Positions 14,601 to 26,625 of a stretch of 64,000 nucleotides of DNA are shown piece by piece (position 1 is the stretch's first letter; each line of letters starts with the position of its first letter). The notes beneath the pieces were generated by a model that saw nothing but the letters and a program-made list of their open reading frames with translations, was not told the origin of the DNA and did no database searches. The translations under genes were made by a program, and so were the position numbers. The DNA comes from Apteryx mantelli. Taxonomy: Eukaryota > Chordata > Aves > Apterygiformes > Apterygidae. The stretch covers positions 2,914,001 through 2,978,000 of the forward strand of contig NC_089984.1 in the NCBI RefSeq assembly GCF_036417845.1, written 5' to 3'.

Positions 14601-17600
14601 ACTCTTGGTTGCTGAGCCTCTGAGGTTTGGCTTCCTCCCAGACCAAAATTGAAGACAGCGGAGGAAAATGTGCATGCATACACACCATATTGAGATTCTT
14701 CTCATTGTAGCCACCCAGAAGGAAAAACATGTTAGCGCAGGACTTGTGAAAGAATGAGTAGCTGCACAATTCAGGAAGAAATTTCCACATCTTTGTCATT
14801 CTCAAGGACACATCTGTTTTGCCAAGCAGAAGCTGTAAATACAAAAGGCAAAATTAACTTCTCGTATTTCCCTTCCTGCAGCCTAACTCACAAATGGCCT
14901 TCCTTTACCTGTGGCTGGCCAGAGATGTGCTTGTGCCCCCATGAGCTGTCCCATGAGCTACACAGTGAGTTGATGTGCTTCCCAGGATACCCACGGCAGT
15001 GAAACCACTTCCCATTTACCCTTCTGCCCCTGGTGAGATGTGTACAACTCACTCAGGGATGCACTGCTCATGCTGTATTGATGTGCTCACTGAAGGTACA
15101 CTAGGAAAATGAATGTGCATCTCTTCTTTCTCCTGCCTCTCCCAAGCTTTGGATTTGTTTTTCGCTGTCATTGAAATCAGCAATTTTATACACAATAAAG
15201 CTGATCATTACAAGGTGGCCTGGCCAAGAATTCATTAAGTGCCCCCAGAGAAGGACTGGTTTCAACACCTGAAGAGACTACAGATAGCAGGAAGACATAT
15301 ATTTAACAAAGTGATCATGCAGAAACATGCCTGCACCTGAAATTGTGCCTTATAAATCAGTGGGAACTAATTGCTTTCTGCTGCATCAGATAACTCAGGG
15401 ATTGTGTCTGGGCACAATACCTTTTCTAACATTCATGTGTTCAGTGGGGTAGAATGTAGAGTAATCTCATACCTTAAGTATCTTGCACTGTCTGTCAAGA
15501 AGGAACGACATTTTCATGATAGGACTTTTGGTGTACTTAATTGTTGTTACAGGAGCCAGGGCAAAAAATATTTTGATTTTCTGAGCCAGTTCTGGCATGG
15601 ACGAAAATGCTATGAATGCTGAGAAAGCAGAAGAGCAAATTTAACAGAAAAACAATCTGTGACTTGCCAATCTGTGTTCAGATGCTTAATCCAAGGGTTC
15701 ATCTGGAACTTTGAATTAGAAATCTGGGATGTATGACTCTTCCCTCCTTTCTGTTTAATGTCAGTGTAAGAGATGTTCAAAAGGAGACAACCTCTTTACT
15801 TCTACAGTTAGATGTGACTGATAAAATTCTTTAATGACCATCACTACCCCCTGCCACATTAGCGAGATGAAGAGAACAGTACTGTCATCTTCCATTACTT
15901 GCTGCTAATGGGCACCATGAACGTGAAGGTTGTCTTATACCTATGCTGGCCTGGCTGGTGAAAAGAAGCAGCCTGTGTTTCATCTGAAAGTAGAAGCTGT
16001 GACCTTCAATGCAAAATTCCTTTCCTTTTGGTGTGGAGCACTGGCAATTAAGTTTTCTAGGCTGAAGTATAGTAAAATGTCCTAGCTGCAACAGCACCCA
16101 GGAGTTTACTAGAAGTGGAGCTGTTCAGAAGTCACCAAGAACTTTTCTATTGTCCTAGGAACATGGTAATCCACCCAGATTTCTTATGGAAACCATGGCT
16201 ACAGTGGGACTTCTCATTGCAAGAGACGTTCTGATGTTGTCTTAGAGTGTAGGCTCAATGGCCCACAAAGATGGGGATGTTCTACACCTGCTGCTTACAA
16301 ATTCCAAAATGCAAGTTTTCAAGGTTGTCCTTGAAAAAGGACCTTGAAAAAGGCAGTCTCCTGTGCTATGGAGAGAAAGGTGATGTGCAGTCCTTCCTAA
16401 CACACCGATAGTGGAGCCCTGTGAATAGCCGACGTAATATATTTGCTTCTGTCCAGTCTTCTGCAGAACAAAGTCGATCATTGCTGGGAGGTCATACATA
16501 GCCATTTCATGAAAACTGAAATACAGTAATTGTGCATTAGTTACATGGTAACACCGTAAGACCAAAATCTGTGAATTTTGACCAGTTTGCATTGCTTACA
16601 TACTTAAGAGCTTAATGTCTGAGGCTAATTTTCCAAAAGAAAAATCTCATTAGCAAGGGGAACTCTGTGCTTGGTGAAACTAAAAAGGATCCAAGGGTAT
16701 TATTCCTACAATGGCCTCATCCCTCCTTGAAAAGCTTTAGTTTTCCCCTTAACAATGGTTAGCTTCAGGGAAATTGTGCAGACCGTGACCAGCAGTGCAA
16801 TATACCATTTCAATTGCAATATACAACTCTGAAGACCCAGAGCTGGCTCCCATCAGGGTGCCAAAATCAGCTCTGCTCCTAGAAGATGCTCTTTCTCAGA
16901 AGGGGTTGGAGTGCCAGTTCCTGCCCATGTACCTTTCAGCATGATGTGGTGAACCACAGTCCTGTAATAAAACGGGCCAAATTGACCACATGCCATAGCT
17001 GCTCATCCGCATTTCTAGTCATCTCTCTATTTCACAATGCACCTATTTTACTAACTTTTCTACTTCAAGCATATTTATTAGCCTGGGAAATCAAGGACTG
17101 TTCTTACAATCAGCTCTGGATAGGCAGTGGCAGTTTAAAACTAACCCCCTTGTCTCCTTGAACTGTGTTACTGAGCAGAAAGAAAAATCATTTCCTAGGT
17201 GTAGTCACAGTGCATCTCTAAAGAGAGGTGTGAGAGATGATGCATGGAGCCTGAACGGGAAGGAGCCAGTCCACCAGAGAGCTTCTGGTGGTGTGAGTGG
17301 ACTGGGGCCAGGTATGCTCCATTCACTGTGTAACCCACCCTGCCCATTTTTGGGGACATATTTTCTGTGGCATATGGGTGGCCTCGACAAGATCTAGGAG
17401 ATGGGGATCTTGCATCACTGCTTGTGGGCACTTTGCTGGAAGGTTTGGCCTGGGAGGTCCTTGCAGAGTCCTGGAGAGAGGGGCAGGTGTCTCCACAGGA
17501 TGGGTCTCTGCACACAGGCAGCAGCGCTCTGCACTTTGGCAGGGCTGGGCACTTGCAGAGAGATGCTGGCACTATGTCAGAAGGCAGGTCTGCACAGGTA

Positions 17601-20379
17601 CCTCCAATCTCTGTGGGCACATCACTGTGAGATTTGGAGGAGGCCACAGCTAGGGAATTAGATATGCTGACTTGCCTGCTAGGAGGCACCCGCCTCTGCC
17701 TAGAGGTTAGTGACAGGCAGAAAAGTTTGCTAGCTTTTGTAATCCTCTCCAGCCTACCTGAAATCCCAGAATTCTTCCTGGTCAGATGAAAGATACTTGT
17801 GTCTTCGGGACCAGGTGGTCCCACGACTGTTTCCCAGCCAGACGTCATAGTCAGAGTCTGCTAGTATGAAGCCAAGGCTGTTGTTAGCCAGATTTTGAAC
17901 CCAGTTGCTACCTTCTCCAAATATCCCATGCTGAAGAAACACAGCTGGTTTGGGGTCTGGATATGAAAGAAACAGCATATTTCATTAAACCAGAATTTCT
18001 CTATTGTACTCATGCCAAATTCAGGCCAGTAAAACCTCTGTCTTATTACGGGAAAGCGTCCAATACCCTTACTAATACAATATCTCCTGTTGAACAGAAA
18101 ATCTGGAGAGAGGGGATCAAAAGAGAGATGTTAAGAAATCTTTCCTGTAGTTGTCTCGTGGTTGTTCCCCTAGTTATCTCAGGCTGATGAGCTGCTAACA
18201 TTTCAGATCCCACGTGCTCATTCCCATGTGCTCAACACCAAGGCCCCCAGCTGGTCATGGCAATCACGTGAAAGCTCAAAAGCACAGCCTTGTCCCTGAG
18301 ACAGTTAAATTGCAACAGTCACAAATTTATGGGGAAAAAATTAAATGAGGACCTCTCTTAAGATACTTCTGCACCCTCTGAGCCTCAGAACCAAGTCAAT
18401 GCTTGTTATCAAAGGTGGTTTCTGTGTTGCAGGCACATTTTTCTCTGCTGGCTGATAAAGCCTTGATTGTAAATCAGAGAAATGCTATGGGTTTGGGATT
18501 TTTGCTTTAACAATAAATATTCCTCTGGCCTGATAAGGTTCATCCCTTCCCTCAGATCTCAGGTGGTTGCTTGATATGCTCTGGGGTTTTGCTGGCTTGC
18601 TTGTCAAATAGAGCCATACCTCTGTTTCCAGGATTTTCTCTCCCATGAGGAATTCTGTTCAGTCTTACATAATAACCATCATGAGTCAGAACTTCATATT
18701 CCTCACTGGGGTACCCTCTGTAGCGGATCATTTGACTCTGAGAGAAGAAAAACAAAGTTGGAAAACTTTACATAGCTGAGATGTTTGTTTGATTTGGAGC
18801 GCATTCCTCATCAGTTGGGATATCTTTTTAAACTGTTCGTATGAAACAGAAGTACTGCAGGAGCTGGGCCTTCTGCTTTGTCCGGTGTGTCTGACCCAGC
18901 TGATGACCTCTTTGAGATCTTGCTAGACAGAGTGCGCTCCATCCAAATTCCCCACCCAGCTCCAAACAAAGAGAGCTGAGAGGGCAGAATCAGCTGTGGA
19001 GAGGCACAGAAATGTCTCCACACCAAATATCACTTTCTGCACTCTTCACCTGACAGAATGGACTGAACACTCAAGAACCTCCAGTTAGGAAAAAAGTATT
19101 TCACACAAGGTGTGCTTTCAAAAATTCACAATAATTAAGCATCTCTTCTGCAGAAAAAGATCAAACAATGCGAACTACAAGGAAAAAGGAGACATTCACT
19201 TTTGAACTCATGCCAGTGAGCAGTTACTTAAAGAGGACAGAACTGGGCATGGGACCAAAAGGTAGCAGGACTCAGATGTGACATGTGGCACATGAATATG
19301 CGTTCTGGAAAATGCTCCAAAAATGAAGATTGAAAGCAGAGGGATTACTGACATCTGACATTAGTAGCAAAACACGTTATGTCTTGCTCAGAGCCAATTT
19401 ACAGAGCAGATAAGATCACAAGTTTATGTAACTCGCAGAGCTGGGCTGACTGGAAGAACCTCTTGTGGCAATAAGAGAAGTTGTATAGGATTTAGCAGGA
19501 CTCCTGCAGTTCTACCTAAACTTTTTTAATGTTTAAAATTCAACAGATTGGAAAGTTCCAGTCTGGTGAAATCAAGTTGTGATCCTGCCTACATACAGCT
19601 ATGCTTGTTTTTTCACATGGTTGGCAGGAGAGATTAATGTTGGCAGTTTTATGCCAAACTCTTCAGTCTGTCTAAATACATCTTCAGAGACTTTCAAGAC
19701 CTTCCAAGACACCTGACACAGCCCTGAGCAACCTGCTGTAGCTGTGACCTTGGCCCTGCTATTAGCTGGGGTCAGACTGGAGACCACCACCCAGGGTGCC
19801 TCCAGCCTAAGCCTGGCTGTGATTGTATGTTCATGCCTTGTAAAGCACTACTTATACTTTGTTCTTTTTAGGATAACTTGTTGGGTTCGTAATTCCTGAC
19901 TGAGATCCTGCCTTACCAAGGGACACAGAAGAATGCCAAACTGTTTGAACACAGAGGAGAGGAGCATTCAAAATTTTCTGCCCTCAAGGAAGATGTCTGA
20001 TCAAATACACACATGGGATTACTTCCTTTTCTAACTGATCTACTTATAATTACACTTATTGCTGGGAGGAAGAAGACTCATTCAGGAAGCAGGACTTGTT
20101 AATAAAGGTATGGAGACGACATAACATTTTACAGCTCAACAAAGCCAGCACACATGGTGATGACCACAGCAGCCCAAGCCACATACCCTCCATGCCCTTT
20201 GCAACCCTCTGTCCCCCAGCTACACATCTGTAAATTTTCAGACTTAGTGGAAAAGCAAACTTCTCCTGACTTACAACATTCATGAATGCCTCTGGATTTA
20301 CACCCTTTTTCTTCCTGATGATATCCTCTGAGTTCGCAGATGCTTGTATCAAAAGCAGGATTGCAATAAACATCCACAT
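11609..20379 (-). CDS. Acid lipase A, LIPM/LIPA-like, 9 coding exons, intact triad
   Basis: Secreted or lysosomal acid lipase of the LIPA/LIPF/LIPM family (N-terminal abhydro-lipase region plus alpha/beta-hydrolase fold). Coding exons: 20275-20379, 18620-18737, 17758-17956, 16406-16515, 15473-15618, 14686-14832, 13613-13684, 12223-12288 and 11609-11989, all phase-consistent, giving 447 aa. The signal peptide is [25 protein letters not shown] resembles LIPM. The oxyanion stretch is VFLQHGIFG. The nucleophile is Ser172 in GYSQG (codon 16422-16424), with Asp344 in SGGEDW and His373 in DWNHWDF, matching LIPA Ser174/Asp345/His374. An acceptor-like CAG precedes the ATG, so an upstream noncoding exon is likely. 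Oddities: exon 5 is 146 nt against 137 in B and C (three extra codons), and the C-terminus runs about 45 residues beyond the usual end near LMEMSQQ. Which mammalian LIP gene is orthologous cannot be settled by eye. Confidence 0.93.
12840..13450 (-). repeat. Old CR1 LINE fragment in intron 7 of lipase A
   Basis: The plus strand carries the complement of the CR1 reverse-transcriptase C-terminus and tail. It reads through the antisense of 'LEQVQ' (CACTGGACTTGCTCCAA), 'CAGAGCTGGACACAGTGTCC' and 'GTGGCCTCCCCAGTGCTGAG'. It is clearly homologous along its length to 46680-47300. It contains many breaks and is old. Confidence 0.75.
19670..19840 (+). repeat. CR1 3'-tail fragment in intron 1 of lipase A
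   Basis: The stretch 'CCTGAGCAACCTGCTGTAGC...GGGGTCAGACTGGAGACC...GGTGCCTCCAGCCTAA' is the same CR1 3' end seen at 32325-32515 (plus) and 46690-46800 (minus). It is short and 5' truncated. Confidence 0.65.
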
Positions 20380-20683
20380 CTTGCATCTGAGTAAAACAGT
20401 ATGTTTTTTAATAACATTGTTATGAAAGCCTGTCTCTTCTTGGTCAAGCTGGCATAAGTTCCGTTTGTATCCAAACACCATAAATCATAAGCTGGAGGTG
20501 GGGAGGAGTTCCCAAATCCAGCTTCTATTGCAGTCCGTGCAAGGCTCTTTTTAATCCTCCACACACACTGAATCTGGTACTATGTAAGACACATTTTTAC
20601 AATTTTAATGGTAAAAAGAAGACAAACAGCTTTATAATACCAGAATGAAAATGTTGGAAAATGTCAGTAGGTTAAATGTCATA

Positions 20684-20740
20684 TACGTAAGAACGATACT
20701 TAAGAATGATACATAGGAATACGTAAGAATGATATGTAAG
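20684..20740. repeat. Short imperfect tandem repeat upstream of lipase A
   Basis: About three imperfect copies of ACGTAAGAA(T/C)GATA with variable spacers, in AT-rich DNA about 0.3 kb upstream of the lipase A start codon. Confidence 0.5.
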
Positions 20741-23700
20741 TATTTAAACTATGCAAGGAACACATTTAGGTTGGCTCAGTTATGACTTTGTCTATACTTT
20801 TGCTGTTTTTTTTATTGCTTAACTGCTGCACTCAAAAACCACAATTCACACAAGCATCCTATGTACTGAAACTTATAGAGACTTGTAGGAGACTTGTAGA
20901 ATTATAAATGTAGCTAGAAAACATCAGAAAGCTTTTGATCTCCTCAGACCTTCCTGTCCTGAGCAGAGATGTATTCTTAATGTACAATTAATATATTACT
21001 ATATGTGATTTATAATGCTTAGCCAGGCTCTTAAAAGTTAGACCCTAAGTTCTACTCAGTTGCATTAGTTGCAAATTTTTTCACCAGCCAGCTGGTTACC
21101 TTCCTTCTTCCTCTTTCTATTTGCTCTCCCATGCCACAAGATGCACCTTCCATCCGAGGGAATAATCCCAGTGTTCACAGTAACTCCCTCTACAGTATTA
21201 ACGAGAAGCAATTTGCTGAGAAAAGAGCAATCAATGCTTTTTTTACCCACAGAAGGGTAACTCCAATGCAAATCTAGATGAGGAGGAAGAAAATACATTA
21301 CCAGGCAGAGCCCACTGTCGTATCTGGTCTGGTTGGAGGTATGAATGACAGTGGCTCTATCTACACCAGCATTAAAAAGAGTATGCTGTGTCAGAGCCCT
21401 GCTACGTCAGTGGCACGCTGGACCACATCATGAATCCTCCAATTAAACGATGTGCACACTGGTCATATCTTGGGTAACTTCCTCTGCTTCACCTTGCGGT
21501 CATGACTTTCATGCTTGCAAAGGATTATATTTCTGAAAGCAGCCAGAGTGGTGCTGCAGTCAGGAATCTCAGCTATGGATTTGCATCTTAAGCTCATGAT
21601 AACTATAGTCAATGCCACCAACATATTTTCTCTTTAAAGGGTCATTTCTTAACTCCCAGTGACCTTCGAAAATGCCCCGTGAAAGGACTCCTGTGGCAAG
21701 GAAAGGATTAGGGCTGCTCTCACTGCCTGTGTAGCCAGCTCTGAGTCCCTGAAAAATAGCAAGGGAGAACAGCATTTATATCTGACTCTCTGTAAGCTTC
21801 ACAAGGCCTCAAGAACATGCTGATCTCTCTATAGACACACCCAGGACAGATCAGGTTTTATTGGCTGTCTGGGTGGGCAACACTGAGCGATTATACCATA
21901 CTTTAAAAGCAGCACAGAAAATCTCCACATCCCCCTTAAACTCAGGGGATGGTATCTGCAAATTGCAATTTGCAAAATCTCTGCAATGGTTTCTAGCAAA
22001 GCACCAAGGTTAGCATCCTGCCGATGAATTGCAGAGCAGAGCAAAGTTTATACAATGCCTCTATTTTGCTGAAGCTACATGTATTGCACAGAGCAAACGT
22101 GTTTGTTCTCCACCCCCATCATGTGATGTTATAACTGCTGCCATTCTGTAGGTATTCAGTAGCCACCTAAAAGACCTGGCTAAGCTTACGGCTGCCTGGT
22201 ACACTGTTTGATTATACAGTTCCTGAAAGTGGATTAGGCTGATTTCAAATATTCATACCAGCTATAGTCTATGTGCGGTATGTGAGTTATGAAACACGCT
22301 CAGCTGTCTCACTTCTACAAAACATGTGTGTCTCTCCATTCACCAGACTGTAATTTTCTATCATCGCCACAACCACTGCCATAAAGGGACTGCGTGTGTG
22401 GGCGTAACCTTCCCTATGATGGGTGCGGCCAGACCCTTCCCTGTTTCGTTAGTTTACTTTTGTCCCTACCTCTACTTTAGGCTTTTGAAAATGTCTTCCC
22501 GCTCATGTGAGTACAAAAATCCCACTAGATACAAGCTAAGATGGACTTTACTTCTTATCTAAAGGAGGACAATTCCAGTGCCCATCTTAAGAGGACTGAA
22601 AAATGCCCTATGGATGGAGAAACCAGTATTCAGTGTGTGTTTTTCTACTTTACCATCAAGTTCCCCTCAACAGCATAGAGACAGACCAATCCTAAGCGGG
22701 TCCTATCCCCTTACATCCTCCTTCAGTGGACCTGGAAACAATTACAATCTGCAGTTCACAGTTTCTCAGCTACAGTGAGAAATGAGGAAATGTATCAAAT
22801 GATCTGTCTTGTATCCATCTTCCAAGTTCTTCATGGTACCAGACTGGTAACCAAGATCAGCTACTGGTGGTACTCACCGCTGCTCATCTCTGGCCATCAG
22901 CGCCATGTCTCACTGTGGCCTGAGTACAGGCTGCCACCAAAATACAGGAGGTTCAAGACAGGGTGGAGCTGTCTTGTCACCATATCCTCAAAATGGGTCT
23001 GCGATGTATGGATGTATGCCGTGGCAGGGACTGCTAGGTATCCAACATCTCTAAAAAGCAGGATGAAAAGAGAGGTGCCAAGACATGGATTTAACCACTG
23101 AAGTTCAAATCTGGGACTGTCAGTTCAAAGCATTTCTCCCATCATTAGCGAGTCTAGTTTCCATCTGCAGAAGTGGCCTCTTTTCTGTGACTCTTTTTCG
23201 ATGCAGCCGGGCAATAGCATGCAAATTTTTACCAATTATATGAATTTTGTTCCAGGAATGTCTCCAAAGCAGGCACTGTGGGAACCCCCTCCGCACTTCA
23301 AATATGCTCTCCCTATATGGTCAGCTACTTCTTCAGCCACTGTCATGTCTGTCATCTTCTACCTCTGCTAGGTACTAGTTTCTGAGTTTGGAAAGGCATC
23401 TGAGAATTCTCCAGCATCCTCAGGCCATGGGCTTTCATAGCAATATATCAGCACTGTGGCTAGTGTGACATTTAGCGCCGGCACTTATATTTGTGGTAAG
23501 AGCCAGAGAAGCTACTGACAAAGATCAGCTAGCTTTTTACCTAGAAGTTCTTGCGCAGCTTAGTCAAAAGAAGAAATAAAGATGTTAGAGGCTTGTCTAG
23601 TTCAAATAGACATTGTAACACACAGGTGCAAGTTTAGGGGGAAAGAGTAATAGTACTGTGATACTGCTGTGAATGTACATTTGACAGAATTGTAAATAAG

Positions 23701-23885
23701 CACTAGTATTAACCTACAGGGTCAGGATCCCATAATACATAGAAGGGCACATAACTAAATATTAGGGAGACTATCATAGGTACCTGAAAAATTAAACTAT
23801 ATAACCACACTTATGGCATGGTTCTTCAGTACTGCTGTGGGAACTAATGTAAAAAAATCAAGACCATTTAGAAAGGGGAAGATAT

Positions 23886-24095
23886 TTTATTTAACTTTCT
23901 AAGCAAGTAGACCGTATCCGTCAGCACTTGCATGCACACTTTGTCAGAAGCACCAAAATGTGTGTATCCAAACAGTCTGGCCAGGGTCACATGGAAGACA
24001 AGGGATGCCAGCTACTGAGTCCTCAGTATGCCTTCTGGATTCCTCTTGATTGCAATGACAAACTCTTTCTTGGACAGGTCTCCAATATCCTTTAG
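23886..24095 (-). pseudogene. Possible 3' end of an unidentified retrocopy or exon
   Basis: The minus strand has a short open stretch of about 25 codons reading LKDIGDLSKKEFVIAIKRNP and then EGILRTQ before a stop codon. An AATAAA (plus-strand TTTATT at 23886-23891) follows about 130 nt downstream. The composition looks protein-like and hydrophilic, but the frame closes upstream and I cannot name the parent. It could be a decayed processed pseudogene tail or chance. Confidence 0.2.
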
Positions 24096-26329
24096 GAGTC
24101 AAAAGTTATTGTGATGCCATCATTTGCTTCGGCATCTTGTTTACTTCACCCTTCATAAATCTTAGGCAACATTGCTGCCAGGTGTCTTTTGGTTTTGTGT
24201 TTGGGAAATCATAAGACTATAATCCATCTTCCTGTTGGGATAACAGGAGGAGAAACAGCCCATAAAATATGCTGTATTTTCATTGCTGTCCTCCTTTTAT
24301 TAGGTTCAGGTCTCTGCTGAAGAGTCACGGGCTTTGCAGTGCATCATGGTACAAGTAACACATTCCTCAGTGCTTACCAGTTTGACTGCTGTTAATCAAG
24401 CCCTTGGCTATCAATGCATACCATTCTTATAACTCTTGCTCTGGTGTTTTTTTCTGGTGTTTTCACACATATATAGGTCTCTAGACCATATGCACAGGAT
24501 AACAGTAGTTACATTCTATCTTCTACCCAAGCAAAAGGGTAAGAAAGTCACAGGTAGGGAGATGCTTAACTAGCTGTCATCTGGTCTTTGCATCCTCACC
24601 AGGGAAAGAGAATATCATTCCGATTTTAGCAGTAAGAGAATATTAACTCTTGTGTAATCCCTGCCAGACAAATATGATTTTCTTTGCAGTAATGTTAGAG
24701 AGCCTTGCTCAAGTAAAAAAACTGATAAAGAAAGTTGTGCTGAACTGGTTGCACCTCTCCTAGTTTAAAGCCCCTCAGCTGGGCTGGGATATCTCCAGCA
24801 TCTCTGATTATGCAGTTAGTAGGGATTTACGCATGGTAGAGTTGCATAGTCAAGCTTGATGAACCAGTGAATTATTTTTACAACACCTTGCTAGAATTAT
24901 TCATGTAATAACTTTATACACAGTAGTAAAACTGAGTCAAGCAAAGTATAAATATTTCCTAACATGTTGATTGTGAAGTGAGATGTGGTGACCAATGGTT
25001 TGTCTCAGCTATTCCTTCTCCTGGGTCTTCATTCAGATGACCCTAGAACAACCCTGAGCTTCTTGTACTTGTCCTCTGAGCTTTATCAAAAAAGTAGTTT
25101 GCGCAATAGATTTTTAAGTGTTTTTAAAAACTAAAATGGTTTGTTCTGTTCATGAACAGACCTGGGCCAACTCCCACAAGCTTTCTCTGTAAGTAAAAAC
25201 TAATATTAATCAAATCTGTTGTAATATTTTTCTTGGGCCATTTTTTCAAAGTGTTAGGGAAAGACTGATTTGGCTCAGCTCAGCCAATGCACTGGTCACA
25301 GCTGTAAGACATCTTCATGGAGCAGTAATCTGTTTCACACAACATGGTCCTTGGCTCAGCTAGGAGAGTTGCAGCTGTCAGGAATGGAGACCAACACAGA
25401 CCTGTAGAAAGTGCTGGAGGTAGTTATACCTAATGATGATTTTGGCTAACCATAATTTTCCATGGCCTTATATCATTCCCATCTGCCTAAAGTACCAATA
25501 GATGAACATACAAGTCTCAAGGATCATTTACTTAATCTCTCTTTCAAGCTTTCATCTAACATTCTCAAAAGAGGATTTGGAAATAACATAGGAACTAGCA
25601 CAGAAATTGTCCATAGTTACTAAAATAAGAGAACTACATGTCGCCGATTCAGTAAAACTCTGGATCTACTCAGCAATGCCAGACTGTTGGAAACTTTTGT
25701 CATGCTTACTGTTAAGGATCAAAAAACACGAAAAGGCAGTATATCATCTGACATAACTAAATGAAACCTTATCCTAAATTAACTCTGGTACAAATCAGAT
25801 TCTAAATGACAATGTAGGCCAGTAAGTTGCTTAAAGCAGACACCAAAGCAATCTCAGTTTTACTTACAAAAATGCAATTTCATTTTTATACATGTGCCTT
25901 TGCATAGTCCCCCTGCAGTAAAGACACCACAGAAGAAGTGCTCACCACCTCTCCTGTGCAGAGACAGCCCTGTAAGCTGAGTGTACGCTTCATAAAAAAG
26001 GTTGTTCATGCCTATGCTACATTTTTGCATTTGACTGTGACAATAATAGAAAATTATAGGCCAGCAAACATGGTGCAATTACCATATTTTGAATGGGATG
26101 TGACACTTTCAAGCCCTTCTCGCCTTGTGCCCCATATGCATGTAGATCAACAATTGCTTTGCATGCGCACATCTGGAGAAGGTTAAGTAAGTGGCTGAAT
26201 GAGCAATACCCTGCACACCTGTGGGAATATGAACGAGGTTGCTTCCCTCGCTTACATGTGGAGAATAAAGAGAAAGCATTGCTGTACCATGAATACATCC
26301 ACTGGGATGGTGGAGGCCTGGATGCTGGG

Positions 26330-26625
26330 CTGTGAAGTCTAAGGGTGGGAGATTGAGCTGATCCAGACCCTGACCTGCAGACTGATGTCCCAGCCCAGCC
26401 TTGGCCCATCCCCAACCCCACTGAAGCGCCTGATTCCTGGACTGGGGCTGCCCCCAACCTGCCCTGCTCCCTCATGGGGGCAGTGGGACAGGCCCTGGCT
26501 GCAAGGAACTGTCCTGCCAACATGGAGAGTGCCCTCAGCTCCAGGCCCCAGCCGTCGTCCCCTGCGGCACCCTGACATCCTTGTTCTATCAAGAGAAAGC
26601 TCAGATCCCAAAGTGACAGGCTTCA
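26330..26625. other. GC-rich block inside AT-rich DNA, unidentified
   Basis: About 300 bp switch abruptly to high GC, with C-rich runs such as CCCAGCCCAGCC and CCCCATCC, between AT-rich flanks. No open frame with splice support and no CR1 match is evident. It may be an inserted repeat of an unrecognised family or a regulatory island. Confidence 0.35.

Noticed and set aside
17195-17848. 217-codon minus-strand frame covering lipase A exon 3 and intron 3
   Set aside because: It reads exon 3 in the wrong frame and has no family match. The correct exon frame is bounded by GT/AG at 17758-17956.
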